Assembly: GCF_030863805.1 (NCBI RefSeq)
Contig: NZ_CP132957.1
Coordinates: 1,240,001 to 1,304,000 of the forward strand
Reading direction: 5' to 3'
Source of the DNA: Kineothrix sp. MB12-C1
GTDB taxonomy: Bacteria > Bacillota > Clostridia > Lachnospirales > Lachnospiraceae
DNA length: 64,000 nucleotides
The notes under the pieces: generated by a model
What the model was told of the DNA's origin: nothing
The model's input: only the letters and a program-made list of their open reading frames with translations
The model's database searches: none
Shown: positions 7,541-16,171 of the stretch, piece by piece
How positions within the stretch are numbered: the first letter of the stretch is position 1
Layout of the letters: each line of letters opens with the position of its first letter
Position numbers and translations under genes: made by a program

Positions 7541-8479
7541 CTATTTTTCTGCCAATTTTTCACGTTTTTTCTTATCTAAAGAGCTCCTTCTCGCCGCGTA
7601 TACCACGAGTCCTACAATCGTTACGAGATAAGGGAGCATCTGAACCAACTCCGGTGGAATCATCGTAATCTGAAGGGAGTAAGACAGTGCTTCCGCCGCT
7701 GCGAATAAAAGGGAGGATAATGCCGCTCCTATGGGAGTGGAGTTCCCCATAGCATCTGCCGCCAAGGCGATAAATCCACGTCCTGCCGTCATGTTCTTGG
7801 AAAACCATGTCACATATCCCATGGACATGAATGCACCTGCCATACCACCCAGAATACCGCTGATTCCAAGTGCAATATATCTTGTTTTCAAAAGACTCAC
7901 ACCTACGGAAGACAAAGCACCCGGCGCTTTTCCCGCCGACCGTATCCTAAGCCCCAGAGGTGTCTTATACAGAAGGATATATACTGCAATAATCATTAGA
8001 AAAGCAATATAGGATACTACATTATGATTGGATAGAACATCACCCAGAACCGGTATGTCTTTGACAATCGGTATTTCCACAGAAGGAAGCTTTCCTGAAT
8101 TGAGCGCAATGGTCGTCCCTTTATCCCTCACTACCGCATACATGAAATAAACCGTTCCTCCAATCGCCATGGTATTGAAGGCGATACAGGTAAGTACGCT
8201 ATCGGCTTTCAAGCTCATGGATACATAACCGATAGCCAGAGAACAGATAACCCCCGTAAGGATAGCCATCAGAAAACCGAACCAGGGACCAAAACCGAAG
8301 GCACTGGAAAAGACACCGACAAGAGCAGATACAAGCATGACTCCTTCGATACCTATATTGGTAATCCCTGCATTCGATGTGATAACCGCCCCCATAGACG
8401 CCAGTATCAACGGTGTCGCCACTCGAATTACAGAAAACAAAAAGGTGGTACTGAAAATAGCTTCTAATACACTCGACAT
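7541..8479 (-). CDS. Nucleoside ABC transporter permease (NupQ/YufQ-like)
   Basis: A 312-aa polytopic membrane protein of the BMP/branched-chain-type permease family. The N-terminal SVIRVATPLILASMGAVITS and NAGITNIGIEGVMLVSA, and the ALSSVGVSLLKTRYIALGIS cytoplasmic loop, are typical of the shorter permease of Nup/Yuf-type nucleoside importers. It would form the channel together with the neighbouring larger permease. The start overlaps the preceding gene's stop by one base, so translation is probably coupled. The purine or pyrimidine preference of the system is not visible. Confidence 0.92.
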   Translation of the reverse strand: MSSVLEAIFSTTFLFSVIRVATPLILASMGAVITSNAGITNIGIEGVMLVSALVGVFSSAFGFGPWFGFLMAILTGVICSLAIGYVSMSLKADSVLTCIAFNTMAIGGTVYFMYAVVRDKGTTIALNSGKLPSVEIPIVKDIPVLGDVLSNHNVVSYIAFLMIIAVYILLYKTPLGLRIRSAGKAPGALSSVGVSLLKTRYIALGISGILGGMAGAFMSMGYVTWFSKNMTAGRGFIALAADAMGNSTPIGAALSSLLFAAAEALSYSLQITMIPPELVQMLPYLVTIVGLVVYAARRSSLDKKKREKLAEK

Positions 8480-9585
8480 TATTTCGCACCTCCTGCTTCT
8501 AATAGATTTCTGGATACCTTCGTTGTCATTTTGTGTCTGAATCCGGAAAGGAAAGCTGCCGCTGCCACCAATACGATAACCAGACCTTCAATGATTGCCA
8601 CGATCTCCGCCGCGACATCTGACTGCTTATACATATAATCCGCACCTATTCTTAGATAGGCTACGAAAAAGGCTGCTACCGGAATATAAGCCGGATTTTC
8701 TTTCGCCAAAATATTCAAGATAACACCATCAAAGCCATATCCCGGCAGAGAAGACCACTGAAAACGAGAATACATGCCAAGCATTTCGGTGCTGCCGCCC
8801 ACTCCGGCAATAAATCCCCCGATAAGCTGAGAACTCATAATCACACTCGCTACGCTGATACCGGCACATTTAGCAAAGTGAAGATTGCTTCCCGTCATAC
8901 GCAGCTTATAACCCCACTTTGTTTTAAACATGAAAATATATGTGAGAATGACGAATACTGCTACAATAAATATACCTGCATGAAGTCGGGTTCTCGGAAT
9001 AATATTGCCGAGATTTACTCCCTCTCTAAAGCTGTAAGAAGCCTTATAAGCGGAATCAGGATCTCTTGCCACCTGATTGAATATATATGTGCTCAAATAG
9101 AGAATCACATAGTTCAACATAAGGGATACTACCATTTCGCTGCAATTCCACTTGATTTTTAATATACCGGGAATCGCACAAACCAATGCACCCGCTATTC
9201 CTGCCACCACCATACCTGTTATAATCACCAGAATAGGAGGGCCAGGCATATAGATAGCCAGAATCGCCGACATAAGAGCACCCATGAACAATGCTCCCTC
9301 CGCTGACAAGTTAAACTGATTTGCCTTGAACATCACATTTACCGCAAGTCCAGCAAACGTGAGCGGAATCATCGTTTCCAAAACTGTACTGAACCGCCTT
9401 ACAGAGGTCAAAGGGCCAACAAACAGATTACCGATTGCCGCAAACGGAGCTTCTGTCGAAAAAGACATAATAACAAAAGAAATAGCAAATGCAATAAAAA
9501 TAGCCAAAGCAAAACGGAGCATCTCAAACCATGTATTAAATTGTTCTACTGTCATTTTTTTCATCGATCTATCTTTTGCCTTCAT
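8479..9585 (-). CDS. Nucleoside ABC transporter permease (NupP/YufP-like)
   Basis: A 368-aa membrane protein with about 8-10 hydrophobic segments. Motifs such as PLTFAGLAVNVMFKANQFNL and SAEGALFMGALMSA identify the larger permease of BMP-dependent nucleoside importers. A hydrophilic loop near residues 245-262 (GSNLHFAKCAGISVASVIM) is the likely ATPase contact. The start at 9585 has a GAGGTGAG site 9 nt upstream and overlaps the ATPase gene's stop in an ATGA arrangement, indicating translational coupling in the order ATPase, large permease, small permease. Confidence 0.93.
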   Translation of the reverse strand: MKAKDRSMKKMTVEQFNTWFEMLRFALAIFIAFAISFVIMSFSTEAPFAAIGNLFVGPLTSVRRFSTVLETMIPLTFAGLAVNVMFKANQFNLSAEGALFMGALMSAILAIYMPGPPILVIITGMVVAGIAGALVCAIPGILKIKWNCSEMVVSLMLNYVILYLSTYIFNQVARDPDSAYKASYSFREGVNLGNIIPRTRLHAGIFIVAVFVILTYIFMFKTKWGYKLRMTGSNLHFAKCAGISVASVIMSSQLIGGFIAGVGGSTEMLGMYSRFQWSSLPGYGFDGVILNILAKENPAYIPVAAFFVAYLRIGADYMYKQSDVAAEIVAIIEGLVIVLVAAAAFLSGFRHKMTTKVSRNLLEAGGAK

Positions 9586-11135
9586 AATATTGCACTCACC
9601 TCTTTTTCTGTCTGTTTCTTTACACCCAGCATATAATAGCCGAGCTCTTCTTCCGTCAATTTAGATGTATCTTGAAAATAAGCATTGATCTTTCCATTAT
9701 GCATTACCACTGTGCTGTCACTAAGTTCCAGCACCTCATTTAAATCGGCAGAAACGAGCAAGATGGCTGCTCCTCTGTCTCTAAACTCCACGATTTTTCT
9801 TCGTATTAACTCCGATGCACCCGCATCAATACCTCGGGTAGGCTGTTCCGCAATGATAATTTCAGCTTCCTGTGTCAGTTCTCTGGCTGCGACGACCTTC
9901 TGGATATTACCGCCGGACAGCATCTGTACCTGATGTTGGATAGATCCGCACAGAATATTAAAATCCTTTACGAGAAACTCCGCCTGTTCTTTCATTTTCT
10001 TTTTATCCAGGAAGATACCGTTCTTTTTCAAGAAGCTTTCTATTTTATCCGTAAACATATTGTCTACGATGCTCAGCTTCGCCGCACATCCGTTAGTCAT
10101 ACGATCCTCCGGTATATAAGTCAGCTTATTCTCACGGAATACGGCAGGTTCAAATTCCTCAATTTCTTTTCCGCGTACTTTTACGCTTCCGCTTACCGGC
10201 TTTTTCATCCCTGTCAAAACTGCTGCCAGCTCAGATTGCCCGTTGCCCTCCACACCGGCGACGCTTAATATCTCTCCCTTTCTCAATTTCAAGCTGACAC
10301 CATCGAGTGCCTTCTTGCCGATGCCGTTAACATAGACCAGATCTTTTGCTTCCAAGCATACCTCTCCGCGTTTTGCCGGTTTCTTGTCCACATGGAGAAC
10401 GATTTCCCTCCCCACCATTTTATTCGATATATCCTGTGGACTTGTATCCTCAATGAAACAAGTATCCACCGTCGTTCCATGCCGCATAATGGTCACTCTG
10501 TCGCATATCTCCATAATTTCATTCAATTTATGGGAAATGAATATAATGGTATGTCCCTGCTTTTTCAGCGTATTCAGCTCTACAAAAAGTTCTTTCGTTT
10601 CCTGGGGAGTCAAAACCGCCGTAGGCTCATCTAAAATCAGAACTTTTGCTCCGCGTACCAGAGCCTTTAGAATCTCTGTCTTCTGCTTTACTCCTACGCT
10701 GACATCTTCTATTTTGTCGCTGACATCTATATTAAAGTTATATTTTTCCGAGCATTCTTTCGCCTGCTTGATCATCTGTGCTTTGTTCATGAACAGGCCG
10801 TATTTTTTTGGTTCATTACCGAGGACAATATTCTCTGCAATCGTCAATGAATCTACAAGCATAAAATGCTGATGTACCATACCGATTCCGAGGCTGATTG
10901 CCTTTTTCGAATTTTCTATCTTCACTTCATCTCCGTTCAGTATGATCCTACCCTCTTCCGGTGTCTCAATACCGAACAATATCTTCATCAAAGTGGATTT
11001 TCCCGCTCCATTTTCTCCAATCAACGCATGAATTTCACCTTCATGGACTTCAAAATTTACATTTTTATTAGCTACAATACCATTCGGATATACCTTCCAA
11101 ATGTTTTCAACCTTCAAAATTACTTTTTCATTCAT
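9582..11135 (-). CDS. Nucleoside ABC transporter ATP-binding protein (NupO/YufO-like)
   Basis: 517 aa with two fused ABC modules, as in sugar and nucleoside importers. The N-terminal half has Walker A GENGAGKSTL, a signature-like VSVGVKQKTEIL and Walker B VLILDEPTAVL. The C-terminal half has a degenerate Walker A (GVEGNGQSEL), the signature LSGGNIQKVV, and AEQPTRGID in place of a strict Walker B, so one hydrolysis site is probably impaired, as is usual in this family. The frame opens at 11207, but MNEKVILKVENIWKVYPNG at 11135 matches the family start and has a purine-rich GGGG/AGGG leader. It energises uptake through the two permeases that follow. Confidence 0.94.
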   Translation of the reverse strand: MNEKVILKVENIWKVYPNGIVANKNVNFEVHEGEIHALIGENGAGKSTLMKILFGIETPEEGRIILNGDEVKIENSKKAISLGIGMVHQHFMLVDSLTIAENIVLGNEPKKYGLFMNKAQMIKQAKECSEKYNFNIDVSDKIEDVSVGVKQKTEILKALVRGAKVLILDEPTAVLTPQETKELFVELNTLKKQGHTIIFISHKLNEIMEICDRVTIMRHGTTVDTCFIEDTSPQDISNKMVGREIVLHVDKKPAKRGEVCLEAKDLVYVNGIGKKALDGVSLKLRKGEILSVAGVEGNGQSELAAVLTGMKKPVSGSVKVRGKEIEEFEPAVFRENKLTYIPEDRMTNGCAAKLSIVDNMFTDKIESFLKKNGIFLDKKKMKEQAEFLVKDFNILCGSIQHQVQMLSGGNIQKVVAARELTQEAEIIIAEQPTRGIDAGASELIRRKIVEFRDRGAAILLVSADLNEVLELSDSTVVMHNGKINAYFQDTSKLTEEELGYYMLGVKKQTEKEVSAIL

Positions 11136-11164
11136 CCCTATACCCCGCGTTCTTTGTATGATGC

Positions 11165-11198
11165 GAGGGCGTCCGGCATAACAAGTGCGGATGCCCTC
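11165..11198. promoter_or_regulatory. Intercistronic stem-loop between binding protein and ATPase genes
   Basis: GAGGGCGTCC pairs with GGATGCCCTC (one G-U) across a 14-nt loop, in the 80-nt gap after the lipoprotein gene. There is no T run. A hairpin here commonly stabilises the upstream message, giving more binding protein than ATPase; that role is inferred. Confidence 0.6.
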
Positions 11199-11215
11199 AA
11201 CAATCATAATTCTTT

Positions 11216-12358
11216 TTACGGTGCAACGCTGCTTCTTAGTTTGTCAAGCTCTTCTGTTGTCATACCGATTGCTGTGCTTACCTTTAATTCGCCTGAAATT
11301 AATCTAACTTCAATATCTTCAATTGCTTTTTTTTCTTCATCGGTCAATGTGCTGTTATAAACCTCATTCTTCGCAAGACCTATACCACCTTCCACGATAC
11401 CGAGGCTTTCAGATTGTCCCAATGCAAGCTCTCCCTTTAAGTCGAGGTCAATCGCTCTGAAAATAGCATCACCTACATTTTTCATCATAGAGGTTACAAT
11501 CTGGTTTGCTGTCTCCTGATCGCCGTTTGCAGCATATCCTGCCGACTGGTCGGAGTCAACACCTATAATATATTTATCCGCTTCTACCGCTGCTTCAATA
11601 ACACCAAGACCTGTGGGGCCTGCCGCAGCAAACATAACTTCTGCACCCTGATTGCTTAAAACGATGCCATGCTCTTTTCCTTTTGCAGGATCATAATAAT
11701 CCCCGGGATACGTTGCAATTACCTTAACATCAGGATTTACTGCAAGTGCTCCTTCTATGTAGCCAACTAAAAAGTCATTAATAGGAGGAATATCCATACC
11801 ACCTACAAATCCCAACATTCCCGTATCCTTCGCAAGTATTGCCCCAACCGCTCCTGCCAGGAAGGAACCTTCATTTTGCTTGAAGGTAGCACAATATACG
11901 TTGCTGTAATCTCCGCTCGCAAAATCAACTGTATTGTCCATCATAAGGAATTTCTTTTCCGGATAAAGCGGTGCTATATTCTGCATCGGTTCCACCATGG
12001 AAGGGGATACCGCAATAACATAATCCACATCTTCTTCCGCCGCGTCGGCTAGTGCCGGTTCCCATTTGGATTCTTCATCGCCGGTTTCTATTACTTGTAC
12101 ACTGAGTCCCAATTCATTTTTCAATCTCTGCATTCCTGCATTCGCTGAGTCAAAGAACCCTAAATCGCCCAGATTTCCGTTGACAATTAAAATTGCACTT
12201 TTCCCGGAATCTTCTCCATCCTCTGCAGGCGCATTATTCTCAGCCGGAGTTTCTGCTGCCGTCTGCCCCCCACTGCTTTGCTCCGTTTTCTGTGCTCCGC
12301 AAGCCGTCATGCCAAATACCATAACCCCTGCCATTAACAATGCTGTTAACCTTTTCAT
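11216..12358 (-). CDS. BMP-family nucleoside-binding lipoprotein (NupN-like)
   Basis: The substrate-binding protein of the ABC importer, anchored outside the membrane. It is 380 aa starting MKRLTALLMAGVMVFGMTAC, a lipoprotein signal whose lipobox cysteine is at residue 20, followed by a low-complexity Glu/Ala/Gly linker and a BMP (basic membrane protein) domain of the periplasmic-binding type 1 fold (AILIVNGNLGDLGFFDSANA onward). A longer frame to 12424 lacks a signal peptide at its start; GAGAGG lies 8 nt before 12358. In characterised relatives the ligands are purine nucleosides; the adjoining hydrolases and ribokinase agree. Confidence 0.94.
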   Translation of the reverse strand: MKRLTALLMAGVMVFGMTACGAQKTEQSSGGQTAAETPAENNAPAEDGEDSGKSAILIVNGNLGDLGFFDSANAGMQRLKNELGLSVQVIETGDEESKWEPALADAAEEDVDYVIAVSPSMVEPMQNIAPLYPEKKFLMMDNTVDFASGDYSNVYCATFKQNEGSFLAGAVGAILAKDTGMLGFVGGMDIPPINDFLVGYIEGALAVNPDVKVIATYPGDYYDPAKGKEHGIVLSNQGAEVMFAAAGPTGLGVIEAAVEADKYIIGVDSDQSAGYAANGDQETANQIVTSMMKNVGDAIFRAIDLDLKGELALGQSESLGIVEGGIGLAKNEVYNSTLTDEEKKAIEDIEVRLISGELKVSTAIGMTTEELDKLRSSVAP

Positions 12359-12429
12359 ACACAATACCTCTCTTTCTTTTCTTCTCCCATTAGTCTGTTT
12401 CTTTATACAAACAAAGTTCCGCAAGCGTT

Positions 12430-13359
12430 TTACACGCCCGTACTAGTCAAAACTTCGTCCGCTTCTTCTCTATCCGGAATAGAAGTTTGTGCTCCATTCC
12501 TCGTCACTGCAATAGAGGATGCTGCATTGGCAAATATCACAGCTTCCCTTGGCCCTTTATCCTCCGCAAGTGCTACCGTAAAAGCGCCGTTAAAACAATC
12601 ACCTGCTGCCGTTGTATCTACGGAAACCACCTTTCTGGTCGGAAATATCTCGGCACCTTCTTCGCTTACAAGAAGTGCGCCCCTCTCCCCCAAAGTAACC
12701 AGTACATTTTTTACTCCTTTTTGCAAAAGAACTTTCGCTCCTTCTGTAAAATCTTCTATTGTCTCTCCGTCTCTTTTGCACAGTTTCATCAATTCTGTCT
12801 CGTTGGGAGTTATGTAATCAAGCTGTTCCAAAATCCCATCCGGTAGCTCATCCGGCGCCGGTGCAGGGTTAAGTATCACCACCTTGCCCAGTTCCTTTGC
12901 CCTTTTTACTGCATATGAGATCGCATCATATGGTATTTCCATCTGCAAGATAACATAATCACAAGCTTTCATTACATCATCATACTCCTGTAAATATGTA
13001 ATATCACATTCCTGATTGGCCCCTGCTACCACAACAATGCTATTATTTCCGCATTCATCCACATATATGCTGGCCGTTCCGGTGCCCTTCTTCTTGCTTC
13101 TTTTAAAATACCTTGTATCCACACCACAGGCAGAAAGATTACTTTTCTGAATATCTCCAAATTCATCCTCTCCCACACAGCCAAGCATTACTACATCTCC
13201 TCCCAATTTGGCTGCTGCACATGCCTGATTGGCTCCTTTACCTCCAGGGATATAAGTAAGTTTTGTTCCAAGAACTGTTTCTCCTACAACCGGCATATTC
13301 TTCATCTCAATTACCATATCTACATTTAAGCTACCGATTATCAATATTTTCTTTTTCAC
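12430..13359 (-). CDS. rbsK: Ribokinase
   Basis: Phosphorylates D-ribose to ribose 5-phosphate with ATP. The 309-aa PfkB-family protein has the N-terminal IIGSLNVDMVIEM, substrate motif GGKGANQACAAAKLGG, the NPAP motif (VILNPAPAPDEL) and the C-terminal anion hole plus catalytic Asp in DTTAAGDCFNGAF. All are canonical, unlike the fused kinase domain at 2671-4599. As first gene of the nucleoside uptake/hydrolysis operon it would capture ribose released by the hydrolases. The promoter lies about 75 nt upstream. Confidence 0.96.
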   Translation of the reverse strand: MKKKILIIGSLNVDMVIEMKNMPVVGETVLGTKLTYIPGGKGANQACAAAKLGGDVVMLGCVGEDEFGDIQKSNLSACGVDTRYFKRSKKKGTGTASIYVDECGNNSIVVVAGANQECDITYLQEYDDVMKACDYVILQMEIPYDAISYAVKRAKELGKVVILNPAPAPDELPDGILEQLDYITPNETELMKLCKRDGETIEDFTEGAKVLLQKGVKNVLVTLGERGALLVSEEGAEIFPTRKVVSVDTTAAGDCFNGAFTVALAEDKGPREAVIFANAASSIAVTRNGAQTSIPDREEADEVLTSTGV

Positions 13360-13428
13360 CTAATCTTTCTCCCCTCCTTTATTTTTGTTTAAGAAACACA
13401 TTTCCGAAATAGTTTTCTTTATATATTT

Positions 13429-13456
13429 ATCATACATTTTTTCTCGAATTTGTCAA
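13429..13456 (-). promoter_or_regulatory. Promoter of the nucleoside salvage operon
   Basis: On the minus strand a consensus TTGACA and TATGAT are spaced by 16 nt, about 75 nt upstream of the rbsK start. The TTCGAG sequence between the boxes could host a repressor, but no clear palindrome is centred there. Confidence 0.7.
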
Positions 13457-13470
13457 CACATTTTATTATG

Positions 13471-13512
13471 TTTGTGCATATTATACTTTTTATATAAAGT
13501 ATTTTTGTGCAT
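13471..13512. promoter_or_regulatory. Palindrome flanked by direct repeats upstream of the operon promoter
   Basis: ATACTTT-TTATAT-AAAGTAT (13483-13502, perfect 7-bp arms) sits between two direct repeats TTTGTGCAT (13471-13479 and 13504-13512, 33 bp apart, about three helical turns). It lies just upstream of the -35 box and could be a regulator binding region; the regulator is unknown. Confidence 0.4.
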
Positions 13513-13554
13513 TATTTCCCACCTCGAGAATTGAAAATCACTTTCCTATTACAT

Positions 13555-13598
13555 AAAAAGGCCCTCTCCTATGAATCTTAAAATCATAGGGAAGGGCC
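13555..13598 (-). terminator. Strong Rho-independent terminator after the GreA-like gene
   Basis: Minus-strand stem GGCCCT/AGGGCC extended by CCTATGA/TCATAGG around a 9-nt loop and followed by TTTTT, 28 nt after the stop codon. Confidence 0.85.
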
Positions 13599-13625
13599 TC
13601 CATCCTAAAATGTCGCTTATTTACT

Positions 13626-14129
13626 TTAGAAGCTCCTAATCTTATCGCTTCCGTCATCTATAGTCTTTTCTATCTTTTTCACCACAATATCATATCCAAA
13701 AGAATCATTTACCTGCACATGCACCCGATCCCCTGCCCTGTGCCCAAGAAGCGCCTTTCCTATGGGCGATTCCGTACTAATTAACCCTTCCAACGAATTC
13801 CCTCTGACGGTAGTTACAATTTTATAAACTTCTGTGGATCCATCCTCTTCAAATATAACTTCCACTGTATTATTTACTCCGATTTCATCCACCTTCGATT
13901 CATCGGAAATAATTTCTGCCGTCTTGATCATCCGCTCTAAGAAACGGATGCGGCTCTCATTTTTATTCTTTTCACGCTTCGCCGCATAATACTCGAAGTT
14001 TTCACTCAGATCCCCATGGGCTCTCGCTTCCTTTACCGCTTCCAGCGCTTCCTTACGAACCACTATCTTACGATATTCTATCTCTTCTTCCATCCTTTTA
14101 ATATCATTTTGTGTCAATTGGTTATTCAT
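13626..14129 (-). CDS. GreA-family transcription elongation factor
   Basis: 167 aa. The N-terminal half is the predicted coiled coil that enters the RNA polymerase secondary channel, with the tip motif GDLSENFEYYAAK carrying the acidic residues that stimulate cleavage of backtracked RNA. The C-terminal FKBP-like half ends with STESPIGKALLGHRAGDRV, typical of GreA/GreB. The length is near the usual 155-160 aa. A GTG start at 14138 is possible, but the AAGGTGG site fits the ATG at 14129. It stands alone between two terminators. It could be a GreA paralogue rather than the only housekeeping copy, so no symbol is given. Confidence 0.9.
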   Translation of the reverse strand: MNNQLTQNDIKRMEEEIEYRKIVVRKEALEAVKEARAHGDLSENFEYYAAKREKNKNESRIRFLERMIKTAEIISDESKVDEIGVNNTVEVIFEEDGSTEVYKIVTTVRGNSLEGLISTESPIGKALLGHRAGDRVHVQVNDSFGYDIVVKKIEKTIDDGSDKIRSF

Positions 14130-14223
14130 AAGCCCCACCTTTTCTGTCTGAGTTCAAGCTCATATTCCCGAACTTTTCTTCCACTATTTTATCTCAAGTT
14201 GGGGGAAATAGCAAAGAAAACAA

Positions 14224-14246
14224 CCACATAGTCAATGACTACGTGG
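14224..14246 (-). terminator. Probable terminator after the tRNA-dihydrouridine synthase gene
   Basis: Minus strand CCACGTAGTCA/TGACTATGTGG (one G-U pair) with a minimal loop, then TTGTTTTCTTT. It lies about 170 nt beyond the dus stop and before the GreA-like gene. The 14247-14414 gap otherwise shows nothing recognisable. Confidence 0.6.
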
Positions 14247-14414
14247 CTGCCTCCTTCAAAAGAAAATGCGATTTTAAAAACCATACCCCCACCCAAGTTA
14301 GTTAGTATAATTACAAACAAACAGAGGATTTACATTACTTCTATAATATATCTAAATCATAAAGATTTGTACATGTAATTTCCTGCCATTTTTTGTATAT
14401 TTATGTTGTTATAA

Positions 14415-15353
14415 TTATATCAATTCTATTTCACTAAAAAGGTCGTCTATCACAACCTTATAATCGCACAACCGAGAGACCTTTCTTATTTTTTTCATGT
14501 ACTTTTCGGAGTCCCGAAATATACGAATCATATAAAACCACAGTTCCTTCATTTTAAATAAAAGGGGGGTATCACCCGAAAGCATTATTTTATAATCCTC
14601 ATATAACTTATCATGAAATGCTCTCAACACTCTTTTATCAAGCGCCTTTCCTGTTTTAATCTTTTGAATCAATGATGGATTGATAAGTAATCCCCTCCCC
14701 AGCATTACGGTATCTATTTGTGGAAACTCCTGGCAAAATTCCCTGTAGTCCTGTTCTTCAAAAAGATCCCCATTATAACAGAGGGAGCTTTGTGCTGACC
14801 GAACCGCATATGCAAACATTTCCTTATTCGGTGTATTTCTATAATAATCCGTCTGAAGCCTGGGGTGCACAACCAACTCATGCAATGGATATTGATTGAA
14901 AAGTTGCATCAATTCATAAAACTCTTCCGTACTCTCCTTCCCAATTCTTGTCTTTATCGAGATTTTACAATCTAATTCTTCAAATACTTTGCATAAAAAA
15001 CAATCCAGCTCTTCTTTCTTTGCAAGAAATCCTGCACCTTTTCCTTTTGATACCACAGTCCCCGACGGACAACCAAGGTTTAGATTCACTTCATCATATC
15101 CATATTTCTCTTTAAGCTCTTTCGAAGCCCGAATAAAATGCTCTGCATTATTTGTCAGAATCTGAGGCACTACATACATACCTTTATTGTTTTCCGGCAA
15201 AATATCTCTCTCTTCTTTCGGACTTAGAGCACGATTTTGGTTCGGCGAGAGAAATGGAGTGAAATATTTATCAATATGAGGAAAAAATTGCTGATAGGCA
15301 TTTCTATATATGTATCCTGTAATCCCCTCCATCGGGGCAAAATAAAAATTCAT
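14415..15353 (-). CDS. tRNA-dihydrouridine synthase (Dus family)
   Basis: A flavin enzyme that reduces uridines in the D-loop of tRNA. The 312-aa TIM-barrel protein starts MNFYFAPMEGITGYIYR, contains the active-site cysteine loop NLGCPSGTVVSKGKGAGFL around residue 95, then ISIKTRIG and the FMN phosphate-binding region VMLGRGLLINPSL. The length and GKGAGF pattern fit the bacterial Dus subfamilies, but the uridine position modified cannot be given. The C-terminal helical domain (ELWFYMIRIF) follows. It is 24 nt downstream of the alpha/beta hydrolase and probably co-transcribed with it. Confidence 0.93.
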   Translation of the reverse strand: MNFYFAPMEGITGYIYRNAYQQFFPHIDKYFTPFLSPNQNRALSPKEERDILPENNKGMYVVPQILTNNAEHFIRASKELKEKYGYDEVNLNLGCPSGTVVSKGKGAGFLAKKEELDCFLCKVFEELDCKISIKTRIGKESTEEFYELMQLFNQYPLHELVVHPRLQTDYYRNTPNKEMFAYAVRSAQSSLCYNGDLFEEQDYREFCQEFPQIDTVMLGRGLLINPSLIQKIKTGKALDKRVLRAFHDKLYEDYKIMLSGDTPLLFKMKELWFYMIRIFRDSEKYMKKIRKVSRLCDYKVVIDDLFSEIELI

Positions 15354-15377
15354 AAGTCTTCCTTTATCTCCTATCTT

Positions 15378-16127
15378 CTATCTCAAAAATTGCTTTAGCG
15401 TATCCACATATTTCTCCGGATTCCCCAGACTGCATCCACAATGCCCATATCCTTCAAATACAGCCATACTGCTGCCTGCTATTCGAGAAGCCGCATATTG
15501 AGCATCCTGCTTTATCATTTTGCTCTCTTTACTACCATATATGACAAGAACCTTTGCATTCGTCCTGCATATGCTTTCAGGCAATTTATAATTAAAATAA
15601 GTCCGATACAAGTTATAGTTGCTCTCTACACTCACCTCCATAACATCCTCTACTAGTTTATAGGCAAGTTCTTGAGGCCATCCACTATATTTACACTGCA
15701 GCCGCACGAGCCATTTCCACCGATACATTTTCTCCATAAAGGCCAACAGCCACTTTTGTGCCATTAGCTTTGCCATCACCTTCTTCGGACGGCTGATTCC
15801 ACTCTCTAAGAAGGCATATTCCGCCACATATGGTCTTCTGCTCAAAACTTCCATCGCTATCTGGCTCCCAAGAGAGGCCCCTGCAATGCAAAAAAGCCTT
15901 CCCCCCAGCTCCTTATCGATATATTCGATTATCTTATCGCCTTCCGCGTTGGCCGATTCATAGGTAATCGCATTTTCTTCTCCATGCCCGTCCAATTCAG
16001 GCACAATGACACGATATTCATTTTCCATAAGCTTGGCCGCTCGCTCAAACATCCATTTTGAGTTACCTCCGCCATGGATAAGCATAATAACAGGAAGGCC
16101 TATTGACCCGTAACTATAGAATTTCAT
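15378..16127 (-). CDS. Alpha/beta-hydrolase fold protein
   Basis: 249 aa. The oxyanion-hole HGGGNSKWMF follows strand 3, the nucleophile elbow is GASLGSQ (serine near residue 87), an acidic residue probably follows LVIYGSKESKM, and the catalytic histidine is in EGYGHCGCSLGNPEKY near the C-terminus. The set suits a small cytoplasmic esterase or lipase-like hydrolase; the substrate is not predictable. No signal peptide is present. It lies between the pseudogene and dus, all on the minus strand. Confidence 0.85.
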   Translation of the reverse strand: MKFYSYGSIGLPVIMLIHGGGNSKWMFERAAKLMENEYRVIVPELDGHGEENAITYESANAEGDKIIEYIDKELGGRLFCIAGASLGSQIAMEVLSRRPYVAEYAFLESGISRPKKVMAKLMAQKWLLAFMEKMYRWKWLVRLQCKYSGWPQELAYKLVEDVMEVSVESNYNLYRTYFNYKLPESICRTNAKVLVIYGSKESKMIKQDAQYAASRIAGSSMAVFEGYGHCGCSLGNPEKYVDTLKQFLR

Positions 16128-16171
16128 AGAATATTCCTCTCCTTTAACAAATCAATCGATATCTATACAGA

